A DNA stretch of 64,000 bases from UBA9926 sp018645765 (GTDB taxonomy: Bacteria > Pseudomonadota > Gammaproteobacteria > Pseudomonadales > Azotimanducaceae): positions 1 to 64,000 of the forward strand of contig CASIBO010000012.1 in NCBI GenBank assembly GCA_949372755.1, given 5' to 3'. The position numbers were made by a program, and so were the translations under genes. Positions 17,273 to 27,036 of this stretch are shown here, in pieces (within the stretch, counting starts at the first letter, position 1; every line of letters starts with the position of its first letter). The notes under the pieces are model-generated. The model searched no databases, was not told the DNA's origin, and saw only the letters and a list, made by a program, of their open reading frames with translations.

Positions 17273-18028
17273 ATGACCAATGTCACCCGAACGTTTTACA
17301 AGTGGTTGATTGCGATACCCTGCTTTGGCTTATCAACCCTTACTTTTGGCGCCGGCATCATTGTGCTTGCATTACTTGGCTATGGCGACCTGGGATCGCG
17401 AACCCTCGCCGTCGCCTGGGCAAGGTTCAACAGCCGCATTCTGGGGATGACGGTTTCAATCGAAGGACTCAAGCATCTTCGACCCAACCAATCCTATGTC
17501 ATCACCGCCAACCACATCAGCGCGCTCGATATTTTGTTGATCTACGGCTACCTGCCGACCGAACTAAAGTGGGTTATGAAGAAAGAGTTGCGGCGCGTAC
17601 CGATCATCGGCGCGGCCTGCCACGCAATGGGACACATCATCATTGACCGCTCGAACTCAACGAGCGCGGTAGAAAGCATCCAACACGCCGCTCATAAATT
17701 GATCAACGGCATGTGCATCCTATTTTTTCCAGAAGGCACGCGCACCAAGCCCGGAGAAGTTGCGCCCTTTAAGAAAGGCGCCTTTCGACTGGCAATCGAT
17801 CTGAGCCTACCCGTTCTACCCATGACGATTGAAGGCACAGAGCGCCTACTCCCGACCGAGACACTGGACTGGCGACCCGGCGCGGTCACACTACGCATCC
17901 ACCCAGAAATCAGCACCCTCGAGCTCGGATCCAATCAGGTCGATACCCTTTGCAATCAAGTTGAGGCGGTCACACGCGGCACCCCAAGACAGAGAACCGC
18001 AGCGCTCACACCAGAACTTCAAGCATGA
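17273..18028 (+). CDS. plsC: 1-acyl-sn-glycerol-3-phosphate acyltransferase (PlsC family)
   Basis: 251 residues. An N-terminal membrane helix is at about residues 10-36. The acyltransferase motifs are in order: NHISALD (His81, Asp86, HX4D) and FPEGTR at 152-157, with a preceding VMKKELRRVPIIG and IIIDRSNS block. It transfers an acyl chain to lysophosphatidate at the inner membrane. The ATG at 17273 is preferred to the TTG two codons upstream. It follows the dioxygenase by 26 bases. Another PlsC may exist elsewhere in the genome. Confidence 0.88.
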   Translation: MTNVTRTFYKWLIAIPCFGLSTLTFGAGIIVLALLGYGDLGSRTLAVAWARFNSRILGMTVSIEGLKHLRPNQSYVITANHISALDILLIYGYLPTELKWVMKKELRRVPIIGAACHAMGHIIIDRSNSTSAVESIQHAAHKLINGMCILFFPEGTRTKPGEVAPFKKGAFRLAIDLSLPVLPMTIEGTERLLPTETLDWRPGAVTLRIHPEISTLELGSNQVDTLCNQVEAVTRGTPRQRTAALTPELQA

Positions 18029-18294
18029 TCGTCAACCCCACGCCTGCTCGGGCAACGCCCCCATCTCTAACACCAAAACCAAACCATCCGTTACTCTTGC
18101 CGATCAAAGACTCACTCGGATCACCACCAACAAGTACCGCCTTGAGCCTCGCATCGGTTAACCTAAGCCCAACCATTACACAGAGCGCGACCATCAATGC
18201 GACCAAATCAAAGATTTAAGACCACCCAATAATCTCGCCCGTCATGCCACAAACATTTCGCACTAAAAATCACCCCAACAAAGAGAACCATGCC

Positions 18295-18711
18295 GTGAAT
18301 TCAAATGCTCAATCGACTAACCCGCTTGCTGCCAGCGAATGTTTTGTCTGCGGACCCGATAACCCAAACGGCCTGAAACTTTCGTTTCAATTAGAAGGCG
18401 CGTTCTGCACCGCCGCCTTTACACCGGACAAGTTTCATTGCGGTTACAGCGGCATCACACATGGCGGCATCATCTTCAGCGCCCTCGATGACGTCATGGC
18501 CAACTGGTTATACTTACGAGGCGAGCGAGCGGTCACGGCCAAGTGCAACCTTCGATACAAAGCCCCTTTACCGACTGGCGTCCCAACCCAACTCAAAAGC
18601 TGGTGTCTAAAAAGAAAAGGCCGGCTGGCAATGATGGCCTCCGAAATCAGGCGCCGCGACACCCTTGAAGTTATCGCAGAATGTGATGCAACCTTCATGG
18701 TTGCGTCATAA
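18295..18711 (+). CDS. PaaI-like hotdog thioesterase
   Basis: 138 residues. The hotdog fold is shown by HGGIIFSALDDVMANWLYL (central helix) after FHCGYSGITHGG, and by AVTAKCNLRYKAPLPTGVP (the strand block). The N-terminal segment CFVCGPDNPNGL is typical of a branch of small thioesterases. It probably hydrolyses acyl-CoA. GTG at 18295 is preferred, with AGAGAA upstream; an ATG at 18244 would add 17 residues without a ribosome site. The 215 bases before it hold no gene. Confidence 0.83.
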   Translation: MNSNAQSTNPLAASECFVCGPDNPNGLKLSFQLEGAFCTAAFTPDKFHCGYSGITHGGIIFSALDDVMANWLYLRGERAVTAKCNLRYKAPLPTGVPTQLKSWCLKRKGRLAMMASEIRRRDTLEVIAECDATFMVAS

Positions 18712-18769
18712 CGACTGGTTTAATCGAACCAGACATAGCCCACACATTAAAAGTTGAACCGCTTAAGCA

Positions 18770-19240
18770 ATGACCCATTCACCACCTGCTCGCAGTCCAA
18801 AAGACTTCACCGACCAAGATCGGTTGACGCTACCCAACGCTGGCATGCGCCGCCGGATCGCCGCCCTCATCTATGATAGTTTCCTCATTCTTGCAATTTG
18901 GATGCTGAGCAGCCTTGCAATTCTGGCTGTCACAGACCTTGGCGAATCATTAGGCGGGCCGCTCTACCAAGGCTTCCTTTATTTGGAGCTAATGGCTTTT
19001 TATGTCTATTTTTGGACGTTCAAAGGCCAAACCTTAGGCATGCAGGTCTGGCGACTGGTGGTGATCCAACCCTCTGGCGGGACGCTCAACCGACGACAAG
19101 CGGTTCAACGCTTTCTGGCCGCGACGCCCGCCATGGGCTGCCTCGGCTTGGGGCTATTTTGGATCTTGGTCAACCCGGAGCGGGCGGCACTACACGACTT
19201 ACTTACCGGCACCCGGGTCGTTCAACTGCCCAAACCCTAG
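18770..19240 (+). CDS. RDD-family membrane protein
   Basis: 156 residues. The family signature appears as GMRRRIAALIYDSFLILAIW (Arg and Asp in helix 1). Further hydrophobic helices follow near 60-80 and 112-135, and RAALHDLLTGTRVV closes the domain. RDD proteins are small inner-membrane proteins of unclear function, some linked to ion antiport. The gene ends 7 bases before the convergent lptG stop. Confidence 0.9.
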   Translation: MTHSPPARSPKDFTDQDRLTLPNAGMRRRIAALIYDSFLILAIWMLSSLAILAVTDLGESLGGPLYQGFLYLELMAFYVYFWTFKGQTLGMQVWRLVVIQPSGGTLNRRQAVQRFLAATPAMGCLGLGLFWILVNPERAALHDLLTGTRVVQLPKP

Positions 19241-19247
19241 CAGCCAA

Positions 19248-20327
19248 CTAGGCCGCTCGACGCAGCTGCCACCAACCGAACAGAGTGCAGATCAGGATAG
19301 GCATAATAACTGCAAGAATTGGCGCTATGCCAAAAACGAGGGCAACCGGTGCAAGAAGGTCTTGGCAAAACTTAAACAACACCCCCAACACAAGCCCGCT
19401 GAATACGCGCATTCCCACCGACGACGCGCGCAACGGCCCAAACACCACTGACGCTGCTAACAAAAGCAGCGCAAGCGCGACCAATGGCTGCAGGAGCTTA
19501 GACCAATAACCCAATCGATAGGTTTGGCTGTTCAGCGCTTGCGCCTCTAGATGATCAATTTTCTCATCGAGGGACGAAACGGACATTCTTTGCGGTTGAA
19601 CCAGTAATTCGCTGCCTAGCGTGCTCGGTGTAATCTGAGTGTCCCAACGTTTTGTCGCCCAATAATCCGATGCACTGCCGTCCGAGAAATATCGCACTTC
19701 GGTCACCTCGCGCATCTCCCAAAAACCATCCTCCGAATCGTCCTGGAATCCAGCCTCAACCGCAGTTCGCGTTAAAATCAAGGTTTGGTTGTCATCAAAT
19801 AGGTACCATTTTAAGCCTTTTATTTGATGGTCCCGAACAGACTCTAAATGCAAGAAGGCCAAGCCGTCTCGCGTCCAAACACCAAATTCCGGCGCAATGG
19901 TTTCCGCCTGCTCACGCGCTTGCTGTCGGCCCAAACGCGCATCGCGCTCCGCCTGCGGCAGCACAAACTCCCCAACCGCCGTACCCACTAGCGCCACCAA
20001 GGCCGCGGGCAGCATCGCATAACCGACGATCTGGTAAGTTGATAACCCCGAGGCTCGCATCACGATTAATTCGCTGCGAGCGGCTAGCCCGCCCAAGCCA
20101 ACCAGCCCACCGATCAAAACACCAAAAGGAATCGTTTCATAAAACAACCGCGGCAGGCTTAACGCCACAAACTTTAAGGCACTGAAAAAACCGTATTGAT
20201 TTTGAAAAGCCTGAACCTCTTCTAAAACCGTAAACACAGCCAGCAGCCCAACCAAGGCAAATAACGCCAGCAGAATGGCTTTTAATACCTCTAACCCGAC
20301 ATATCGCAACAAGATACGGCGCATCAT
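19248..20327 (-). CDS. lptG: LPS export ABC transporter permease LptG
   Basis: 359 residues, about six membrane helices in two groups (N-terminal about 10-120, C-terminal about 270-355) around a periplasmic beta-jellyroll (ESVRDHQIKGLKWYLFDD, EVRYFSDGS). With LptF and LptB it extracts LPS from the inner membrane. It begins MMRRILLRYVGLEVLKAILLAL. Its start overlaps the lptF stop by 4 bases (ATGA-type coupling), the normal gene order in Gammaproteobacteria. Confidence 0.95.
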   Translation of the reverse strand: MMRRILLRYVGLEVLKAILLALFALVGLLAVFTVLEEVQAFQNQYGFFSALKFVALSLPRLFYETIPFGVLIGGLVGLGGLAARSELIVMRASGLSTYQIVGYAMLPAALVALVGTAVGEFVLPQAERDARLGRQQAREQAETIAPEFGVWTRDGLAFLHLESVRDHQIKGLKWYLFDDNQTLILTRTAVEAGFQDDSEDGFWEMREVTEVRYFSDGSASDYWATKRWDTQITPSTLGSELLVQPQRMSVSSLDEKIDHLEAQALNSQTYRLGYWSKLLQPLVALALLLLAASVVFGPLRASSVGMRVFSGLVLGVLFKFCQDLLAPVALVFGIAPILAVIMPILICTLFGWWQLRRAA

Positions 20328-21424
20328 CGTTTTTGCACTGTTTTAAACCAGTTTAACGACTTTTCTCCGGCATTCAGAAGAATGACCGCTAATATGAGAA
20401 ACCCTAAATGCACCGAAAAAAGACCTGGCATGACTGGGAACCGGCCCTCGGTCACGGCTGAGCGCGCCCCGGAGAGCAACACCAAATACAAAAAGCACAG
20501 CAGAACACCAGGAGCGACTCTCGAAAACCGACCATCCCTTGGCTCAACTCGGCCGAGGGGCACTGCTAGCAACACCAGAATTGGAATCATCAGAACCAGA
20601 CTCAGACGCCACTGAATCTCCGCCCAAGCCGCGCGGTCCGGCGCTTGTAAAAGGGCGCCAAGCGAACGCTCTCTGACCTCTGCACTCTCAATATCATACT
20701 GATCCCGCTGCAGGCGCTGCCCAAACTCCTCAAAAACAATTACTTGATGCGCCTTGCCACCACTGACAGAGCGGTATCGGCGCCCATCCTGCAATACCAG
20801 AAAGCGATCCCCGGACGCATCAAGACGCGCCTCGCCACTGGCTGCAACCATCGTCACGACTTTCGCATCATCAGACGGGTCATCTACCGCCCGCTCAGTC
20901 ATAAAAATATTTTCAAGTAACTGATCTTCCGACAACGATTGCACATAGGTCACCCTAGAGCCCGAATTCAAAACTTGAAACCGGCCAGGAATCAGCAAAT
21001 CGAACTCGGTCATGGACTTCTGCGACGCCTTAACTTCTTGGATACCTAACTCAGCCGCCGGCCGCAACCAGAACACAATTAAGGATGTCAGCAGCATGAC
21101 AAACAGACTTTGAACCAAGGTTAATCGAATCAGCCGGCCTTCTCCGAACCCTGCGCTATTGAGTACTTGTAGCTCGTTATCAACATGTAGCCGAGCGTGG
21201 GCCAACATAATCGCTAGAAAAAAACTGATGGGTAGTATCAATTCTAAGAACCCCGGTAGGCGGTATAACAACAGCCAGCCAATCAGCTCACCACTCAGCG
21301 CGCCGGTTGCCGCATCCGATAAATAACGGCTCATTCTGGAACCTGACGCGATCACAAACACAACAAAGGCTATAATGGCCATTGCCGTAAAAACTTCGCG
21401 AGAAAGATAACGAAAGAGAATCAT
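20324..21424 (-). CDS. lptF: LPS export ABC transporter permease LptF
   Basis: 366 residues with the same layout as LptG: MILFRYLSREVFTAMAIIAFVVFVIASGSRMSRYL at the N-terminus, a periplasmic domain carrying VLQDGRRYRSVSGG, and helices in the last 90 residues. It is partner of LptG in the LptB2FG exporter. It is divergent from pepA, with a 78-base intergenic region, as in many Gammaproteobacteria. Confidence 0.95.
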   Translation of the reverse strand: MILFRYLSREVFTAMAIIAFVVFVIASGSRMSRYLSDAATGALSGELIGWLLLYRLPGFLELILPISFFLAIMLAHARLHVDNELQVLNSAGFGEGRLIRLTLVQSLFVMLLTSLIVFWLRPAAELGIQEVKASQKSMTEFDLLIPGRFQVLNSGSRVTYVQSLSEDQLLENIFMTERAVDDPSDDAKVVTMVAASGEARLDASGDRFLVLQDGRRYRSVSGGKAHQVIVFEEFGQRLQRDQYDIESAEVRERSLGALLQAPDRAAWAEIQWRLSLVLMIPILVLLAVPLGRVEPRDGRFSRVAPGVLLCFLYLVLLSGARSAVTEGRFPVMPGLFSVHLGFLILAVILLNAGEKSLNWFKTVQKR

Positions 21425-21502
21425 AGGAATTGGATTCTGCGGGATCGATATTCAGTATAATCGTTGTACACTTATTTTGCTCAGACCCATAAAGGAAATT
21501 TC

Positions 21503-23005
21503 ATGCAGTTTTCTGTTAAATCCAACACCTTACCCAAATCCAGAGTCCAAGGCCTCGTCCTTGGTTGTTTTGATGACTTCAAACTGTCGAGTATGGGACG
21601 CGACATTGACGCGCAATCGGCGGGCCGTCTGGCCAAGTTGCTCAAGCGCGATGACTTCTCAGGCAAAGCCGGACAAACCTTAATTCTGCACGACCTGGAA
21701 GGCACAAATCTTGACCGATGTTTTATCTTAGGGCTCGGTAAACGGGGCGAGCTGGATGCGGATCGGCTCATCATTGCAGCAAACGCTATCGCTAGCACCA
21801 CAAAATCGTTACCCATCAAAAAACTCATGATCAGCCTTGATGATGTCATCGCCTGCGATCGCGACGACACTTGGCTCGCCACCAAACTCACCGAGGCCTT
21901 CAACGATGCGGCTTATCAATATCTGGCAATGAAGGGCAAACAAACCAAAAGCACGCCCTTGACACTTGCAAGCGTTGAACTCCTCGCGGAAGCCGATCGC
22001 AGCAAAGCGCTCAAGAAAGGCGTGAAGGTTGGCGCGGCGCTCTCCATTGGAAAAACCGCCACCAAAGACCTTAGCAATGCGCCAGGCAATCTCTGCACCC
22101 CGACCTACCTTGCGGATCAGGCCAAGGCGCTGGCCAAGCAATATGACGGCCTCACGACGACTGTTCTCGACGAAAAACAAATGCAAAAACTGGGTATGGG
22201 CGCCTTCTTGTCGGTCAGCAAAGGCAGTGATGAACCCGGCAAAATGATCATCATTCAGTATCGCGGCGCCGCAGCCAGCGTGAAACCGCACGTTCTCGTT
22301 GGCAAGGGCATTACCTTTGACACCGGCGGCATCAGTTTAAAAGGCGGGGCCGGGATGTGGGAGATGATTTACGACATGTGTGGTGCCGCGTCCGTGTTCG
22401 GTACCCTCAAAACCATTGCAGAAATCGGACCCAAGATGAACGTCGTCGGCGTACTTGCCTGCGCCGAGAATATGCCCTCAGCAAGAGCCTCCAAGCCTGG
22501 CGATATTGTCACAACCATGTCCGGCCAGACAGTTGAGATATTAAACACCGATGCTGAGGGTCGACTCGTTTTATGCGATGCGTTGACCTACGTTGAAAAA
22601 TTCAACCCGGCCACCGTTGTTGATGTTGCGACCTTAACCGGCGCCGTTATTATGGCGCTCGGCAGCCAAGCCTCTGCGGTCTTCTCAAATGATGATGAGG
22701 TTGCGCGCAATCTGATCGCAGCGGGTGAACAAACCCGCGACAGGGCCTGGCAACTACCCATCTGGGAGAGCTACCAACCGCAAATTAATAGTGCGTTTGC
22801 GGACATGCAAAATATCGGTGGCAAAGAAGCTGGCAGCATTACGGCCGCGTGCTTCCTAGCCCGATTTGCAAAAAAATATCGGTGGGCCCATATGGATATC
22901 GCAGGCACCTCTTTTAAGTGGGCGGGCATGAAAAAAGGCGCGACCGGCAGACCGGTTGCACTCTTAACCGAATATCTTTTGCAGCTCGAGGGCCGCCCCG
23001 CTTGA
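21503..23005 (+). CDS. pepA: Leucyl aminopeptidase PepA
   Basis: 500 residues. M17 metallopeptidase; the signature NTDAEGRLVL and the metal/bicarbonate block KGITFDTGGISLK (Lys, Asp) are present. It removes N-terminal residues and in many bacteria also binds DNA. The ATG at 21503 has AAGGA seven bases upstream; an upstream in-frame ATG (21464) has none. The stop codon overlaps the start of holC. Confidence 0.96.
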   Translation: MQFSVKSNTLPKSRVQGLVLGCFDDFKLSSMGRDIDAQSAGRLAKLLKRDDFSGKAGQTLILHDLEGTNLDRCFILGLGKRGELDADRLIIAANAIASTTKSLPIKKLMISLDDVIACDRDDTWLATKLTEAFNDAAYQYLAMKGKQTKSTPLTLASVELLAEADRSKALKKGVKVGAALSIGKTATKDLSNAPGNLCTPTYLADQAKALAKQYDGLTTTVLDEKQMQKLGMGAFLSVSKGSDEPGKMIIIQYRGAAASVKPHVLVGKGITFDTGGISLKGGAGMWEMIYDMCGAASVFGTLKTIAEIGPKMNVVGVLACAENMPSARASKPGDIVTTMSGQTVEILNTDAEGRLVLCDALTYVEKFNPATVVDVATLTGAVIMALGSQASAVFSNDDEVARNLIAAGEQTRDRAWQLPIWESYQPQINSAFADMQNIGGKEAGSITAACFLARFAKKYRWAHMDIAGTSFKWAGMKKGATGRPVALLTEYLLQLEGRPA

Positions 23006-23424
23006 CCCAAGTCGACTTCTATCAAATCGAATCAAGCGAAGACCCACTGGTCTTTGCTTGTCGGTTGGTCGAAAAAGTGTACCGGCTAGGGCATCAAATT
23101 CACGTTCACGTGAGCTCAGAAACTCAGGCCAACGCCCTGGACGCTCTGCTCTGGCACTTTAAAGCAACGGCCTTTATCCCTCATGAACGGGCCAAAGAAA
23201 ATGCTCGCGCGCCAATTCTGATTTGTCATGAAGCCGTCCCGGATCAACATCATGATGTGTTGATTAATTTAAATCCTGACATCCCAGAATTTTTCAGCCG
23301 ATTCAATCGGGTCGCTGAAATAGTGCCAAAAGATGATGAAGAACGCGCTGCTGCGCGGGAGCGGTTTCGATTTTATAAAACCCGAGGCTACCCGTTGAAG
23401 TACCATAAAATGGCTGGCCGATGA
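23002..23424 (+). CDS. holC: DNA polymerase III chi subunit HolC
   Basis: 140 residues from a TTG that overlaps the pepA stop (TTGA). The start VDFYQI, the FACRLVEKVYRLGHQIHVHV block, LDALLWHF-FIPHE and VLINL are the usual HolC features. It links SSB to the clamp loader. GAGGG lies about 9 bases upstream inside pepA. The overlap suggests translational coupling. The end also overlaps the next gene by 4 bases. A HolD homologue lies at 46307-46885. Confidence 0.92.
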   Translation: MTQVDFYQIESSEDPLVFACRLVEKVYRLGHQIHVHVSSETQANALDALLWHFKATAFIPHERAKENARAPILICHEAVPDQHHDVLINLNPDIPEFFSRFNRVAEIVPKDDEERAAARERFRFYKTRGYPLKYHKMAGR

Positions 23425-23798
23425 CCCATAAACAATCCAAAGACCGAGCCATGCCCGGCGCCCATCAAATTCCCCTACTCAGCGATAACGCCCCCTTGCG
23501 CCGACCCAAAACCAACAAACCGGCGCGAGCCCCCGCAAAACCCGCCAACGCCACAAAAATGGCCTCACGCGATCCAGCCTATGACCCAGATAGTCTAGAC
23601 CTCTTCCAAGACGTATTTGCGGCGCTAACCTCTGAATCTGAGCCATCGTCCTTTACAGAAGCGCAAGCACGGCACCTTGCGAGCGAGTATGCAGATCAAG
23701 TCCTAAACCAAATACGCCGAACCATCGTGACGGATTTAACCGAAATCGTCGATTTACTAGATCCTAAGCCGTCGTCATCTAAAGAACCTGATCTTTAG
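23421..23798 (+). CDS. Hypothetical protein between holC and valS
   Basis: 125 residues, unrecognised. The N-terminal half is Pro/Ala/Lys-rich and probably disordered (RRPKTNKPARAPAKPANATK). The C-terminal half (about 75-115) contains SFTEAQARHLASEYADQVLNQIRRTIVTDLTEIVDLLD, a predicted helical pair (positions 77-115; shown here in two parts in other fields). It overlaps the holC stop by 4 bases and is likely translated with it. Small helical genes at this position between holC and valS occur in other Gammaproteobacteria, but I cannot assign a role. Confidence 0.7.
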   Translation: MTHKQSKDRAMPGAHQIPLLSDNAPLRRPKTNKPARAPAKPANATKMASRDPAYDPDSLDLFQDVFAALTSESEPSSFTEAQARHLASEYADQVLNQIRRTIVTDLTEIVDLLDPKPSSSKEPDL

Positions 23799-23844
23799 GC
23801 GGACTGGCGTGTATACTTCTGCTTTTTAAGTCCCATCGAGCACC

Positions 23845-26601
23845 ATGGAAAAGTACGACCCAAAGACTCTAGAGCAGCCCTGGTATCGAACCTGGGAATC
23901 CGCCGGCTATTTCGCACCCAGTGGCCAAGGCCCCGCCTTTTCAATTGCGATCCCGCCGCCCAATGTTACTGGCACCTTGCACATGGGACACGCCTTCCAG
24001 CACAGTCTGGTCGATGCGGTGATTCGCCGCAAACGCATGCAGGGATACAACACCCTGTGGCAGATGGGCACAGATCACGCCGGCATCTCAACGCAGCTAA
24101 TTGTCGCCGAGCAATTAGCCAAAGAAAATCTAAAACCACTGGATATCGGAAGAGAGGCCTTCATTGAACGTGCCTTCGATTGGAAAGATCAATCCGGCGG
24201 TCAAATCAGCCAGCAACTAAGGCGCATGGGCGCGTCCCTACACTGGGAAACGGAACGCTTTACGCTAGACGAGGGCTTGAGTCTCGCCGTGATCGAAGTC
24301 TTTACGCGCCTGTTCGACGAAGGCTTGATTTATCGCGGTAAACGCTTGGTGAACTGGGACCCCAAATTAGAAACGTCAATTTCGGATCTTGAGGTCATCT
24401 CGGAGGAAGAAAACGGGTTTCTTTGGCATATCCGCTATCCCGTAACGGATCGCCCAAACACCTTTATCGAAGTTGCAACCACCCGCCCCGAGACAATGCT
24501 CGGTGATGCGGCGGTGGCCGTGCACCCCGATGACCCGCGCTACAAAGACTTGATCGGCCAATCGGTTGCCCTGCCGCTGAGCAACCGCGTTATTCCGGTG
24601 ATCGCGGATCACTATGTTGACCCCAGTTTTGGTACCGGTTGCGTGAAGATCACCCCGGCCCACGACTTTAACGATTATGAGGTCGGCCAGCGCCACGATC
24701 TGCCCTTGCAAAGTATTATGAACCCCGATGGAACCATTTCCGATAATGCCCCCATTCAATATCAGGGTCTTGACCGGTTCGATGCACGCCGAAAAATTGT
24801 CGAAGACTTGGATGCTGGCGGACTATTGGTCAAAATTGAAGACCACAAACTCATGGTGCCACGAGGTGAAAAATCAGGCGTTGTCGTTGAGCCTTTGCTG
24901 AGCGACCAGTGGTTTGTTCAGGTTGGCCCACTTGCGGAGCCGGCAATCAAGGCCGTCGAAAACGGCGATATTACGTTTAATCCGAAACAAGCCGAAAACA
25001 TTTACTTTGCTTGGATGCGCGACCTTAAAGATTGGTGTATTTCTCGGCAGCAGTGGTGGGGTCATCGCATACCCGCTTGGTACAACGATGCTGGCGAGGT
25101 TTTTGTTGGGCAATCTGAGGCCTCAGTTCGGGCGAAACACCAGTTGGGGGATGACATTCGTCTTCGCCAAGACGATGACGTCTTGGATACCTGGTTTTCC
25201 TCTGCCTTGTGGACCTTTTCAACTCTCGGCTGGCCCGAAGACACCGAAGCACTGAAAACCTTTCACTCCACCGATCTCATGGTCACAGGTCACGACATCA
25301 TCAGTTTTTGGGTCTCCCGAATGATTATGATGACCCTGAAGTTCATGGACGAAGTACCCTTCAAAGAAGTCTATATCCACGGCCTGGTGACAGACGCTGA
25401 AGGCCAGAAAATGTCAAAATCCAAAGGCAACGGGCTCGATCCTATGGACATTATCGATGGCATCACGGCGCAAGCGTTAATCACGAAACGGTGCGAAAAT
25501 TTACTCCAAGCACGCCAACAGGCAAAAATAGAGCGCGCGACACGTAAAGAATATCCAGATGGCATCGCGGCCTACGGCACCGATGCGCTGCGATTCACTT
25601 TTTGTGCGATTGCAACGAGCGCCCGCGCCATGCGGTTCGATCTAAAACGCGTCGAAGGCTACCGAAATTTTTGCAATAAACTTTGGAACGCCGCCAACTA
25701 TGTTTTGATGAGCACCGGTGAGAGACTCCAAAGCCCGACCCCCGTTGAATCGGTGGCCGACCATTGGATTCGTTTGAAATTCCAAGAAACCAACAACGCC
25801 GTTAACCAAGCCATGGACGACTACCGTTTCGATTTAGCGGCAAAGCACATTTATGAGTTTGTTTGGGACGAGTTTTGTGACTGGTACTTGGAACTCTGCA
25901 AGCCCGTCCTGCTTTCAGACACGGCAAGCCCAGCCGAGAAAGCTGGCACCCAGACCTGTCTGCTTGAGACACTCGAGGCAACACTCAGGTTGGCGCATCC
26001 TTTCATGCCGTTTATTACGGAGGAGCTTTGGCAAAAGCTCCCGAATGCTTTGCGAGACGGGCCCTCGATCATGCTCGCCGCCTATCCCAAGACGGCCCCC
26101 ATCCCAGACACCCGCGACGACATCTTCGCGGACATTCAATGGATAAAAGAAGTGGTAGGTGCGGTTCGAAATATTCGAGGCGAACAAGATATTCCACCGA
26201 GCAAACTCATTCCAATTTTATTGCAACAAGGCAGCCCATTAGACAGGACCCGCCAGGCGCAATTCATGCCCCTTATTACCGCGCTGGCACGCCCTGAAAC
26301 CCTGTCTTGGATCGACAACGCGGCGGAGCCGCCGCCATCCGCCATTAAAATCGTTGGCGACTTGAAAATTCTCGTTCCCCTGGCCGGACTCATTGATGTC
26401 GCCGCGGAACTCGAACGCCTAGACAAAGAAATCAATAAGATCATTAAAGAAATCGACCGAATTCAAAATAAGCTGAATAATGAGGCTTTCGTTAAAAATG
26501 CGCCCGCAGACATTGTCGAAAAAGAAAAAATGAAAATTCAAGATTACTTAAAAACCAAAACCGACTTTGAATCCCAAAAAACGCGAATCCAGAATATCTG
26601 A
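23845..26601 (+). CDS. valS: Valyl-tRNA synthetase
   Basis: 918 residues, class I synthetase. The HIGH-type motif is HMGH (residues 46-49, in PPPNVTGTLHMGHAF), the KMSKS motif is at 522-526. The editing (CP1) domain has TTRPETMLGD. A C-terminal coiled coil (LERLDKEINKIIKEIDRIQNK) is typical of ValRS. Size is close to the E. coli enzyme (951). No T-box or other leader was seen in the short 46-base gap upstream. Confidence 0.97.
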   Translation: MEKYDPKTLEQPWYRTWESAGYFAPSGQGPAFSIAIPPPNVTGTLHMGHAFQHSLVDAVIRRKRMQGYNTLWQMGTDHAGISTQLIVAEQLAKENLKPLDIGREAFIERAFDWKDQSGGQISQQLRRMGASLHWETERFTLDEGLSLAVIEVFTRLFDEGLIYRGKRLVNWDPKLETSISDLEVISEEENGFLWHIRYPVTDRPNTFIEVATTRPETMLGDAAVAVHPDDPRYKDLIGQSVALPLSNRVIPVIADHYVDPSFGTGCVKITPAHDFNDYEVGQRHDLPLQSIMNPDGTISDNAPIQYQGLDRFDARRKIVEDLDAGGLLVKIEDHKLMVPRGEKSGVVVEPLLSDQWFVQVGPLAEPAIKAVENGDITFNPKQAENIYFAWMRDLKDWCISRQQWWGHRIPAWYNDAGEVFVGQSEASVRAKHQLGDDIRLRQDDDVLDTWFSSALWTFSTLGWPEDTEALKTFHSTDLMVTGHDIISFWVSRMIMMTLKFMDEVPFKEVYIHGLVTDAEGQKMSKSKGNGLDPMDIIDGITAQALITKRCENLLQARQQAKIERATRKEYPDGIAAYGTDALRFTFCAIATSARAMRFDLKRVEGYRNFCNKLWNAANYVLMSTGERLQSPTPVESVADHWIRLKFQETNNAVNQAMDDYRFDLAAKHIYEFVWDEFCDWYLELCKPVLLSDTASPAEKAGTQTCLLETLEATLRLAHPFMPFITEELWQKLPNALRDGPSIMLAAYPKTAPIPDTRDDIFADIQWIKEVVGAVRNIRGEQDIPPSKLIPILLQQGSPLDRTRQAQFMPLITALARPETLSWIDNAAEPPPSAIKIVGDLKILVPLAGLIDVAAELERLDKEINKIIKEIDRIQNKLNNEAFVKNAPADIVEKEKMKIQDYLKTKTDFESQKTRIQNI

Positions 26602-26732
26602 ATTAGACCTACTAGCATTGAAATTGATCACCTTCGATCATCAAAAAAAATACTTGGACAAGGCGCGTATCTTGTGCATTAATCGAAATGAAGCGTGACA
26701 CAACGCTGTGAATTAAACATGAGGTAGGGTAA

Positions 26733-26945
26733 ATGTCTGATCGACAAATGGGAACGGTAAAGTGGTTTAACGACTCCAAGGGTTTTGGTTTCATTGAGCG
26801 AGAAACAGGCGAAGACGTTTTTGTTCATTTTCGCTCGATTCGCGGCGAAGGTTTCAGAACCTTGAAACAAGGTGCGGCGGTTGAGTTCGTAATTTCTGAG
26901 ACCGATAAAGGCTTTCAAGCCGAAGACGTGGCAGAAGTTATTTAA
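26733..26945 (+). CDS. Cold-shock-domain protein (Csp family)
   Basis: 70 residues. A single OB-fold cold shock domain with RNP1 KGFGF (17-21) and RNP2 VFVHF (29-33), beginning MGTVKWFND. It binds single-stranded RNA or DNA. GAGG lies 8-11 bases before the ATG. The 131-base upstream leader is AT-rich, with TTGGAC near 26655 as a possible -35 box, but a -10 box is not convincing. Confidence 0.95.
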   Translation: MSDRQMGTVKWFNDSKGFGFIERETGEDVFVHFRSIRGEGFRTLKQGAAVEFVISETDKGFQAEDVAEVI

Positions 26946-27036
26946 TTAACGTTGCTTGATCTGTTGAAAGTTTGAACGCTTTCCCAGCAAGGCTGCTCTA
27001 AGCGCCCTGTTGGGGAACCTATACAAACTGAACGGG

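Noticed and set aside
19652..20185. 177-codon open frame opposite lptG
   Set aside because: It lies wholly inside lptG on the other strand, is Pro/Arg rich and has no ribosome site; a shadow of codon bias.
21809..22291. 160-codon frame opposite pepA
   Set aside because: Antisense shadow; PepA motifs cover the same bases.
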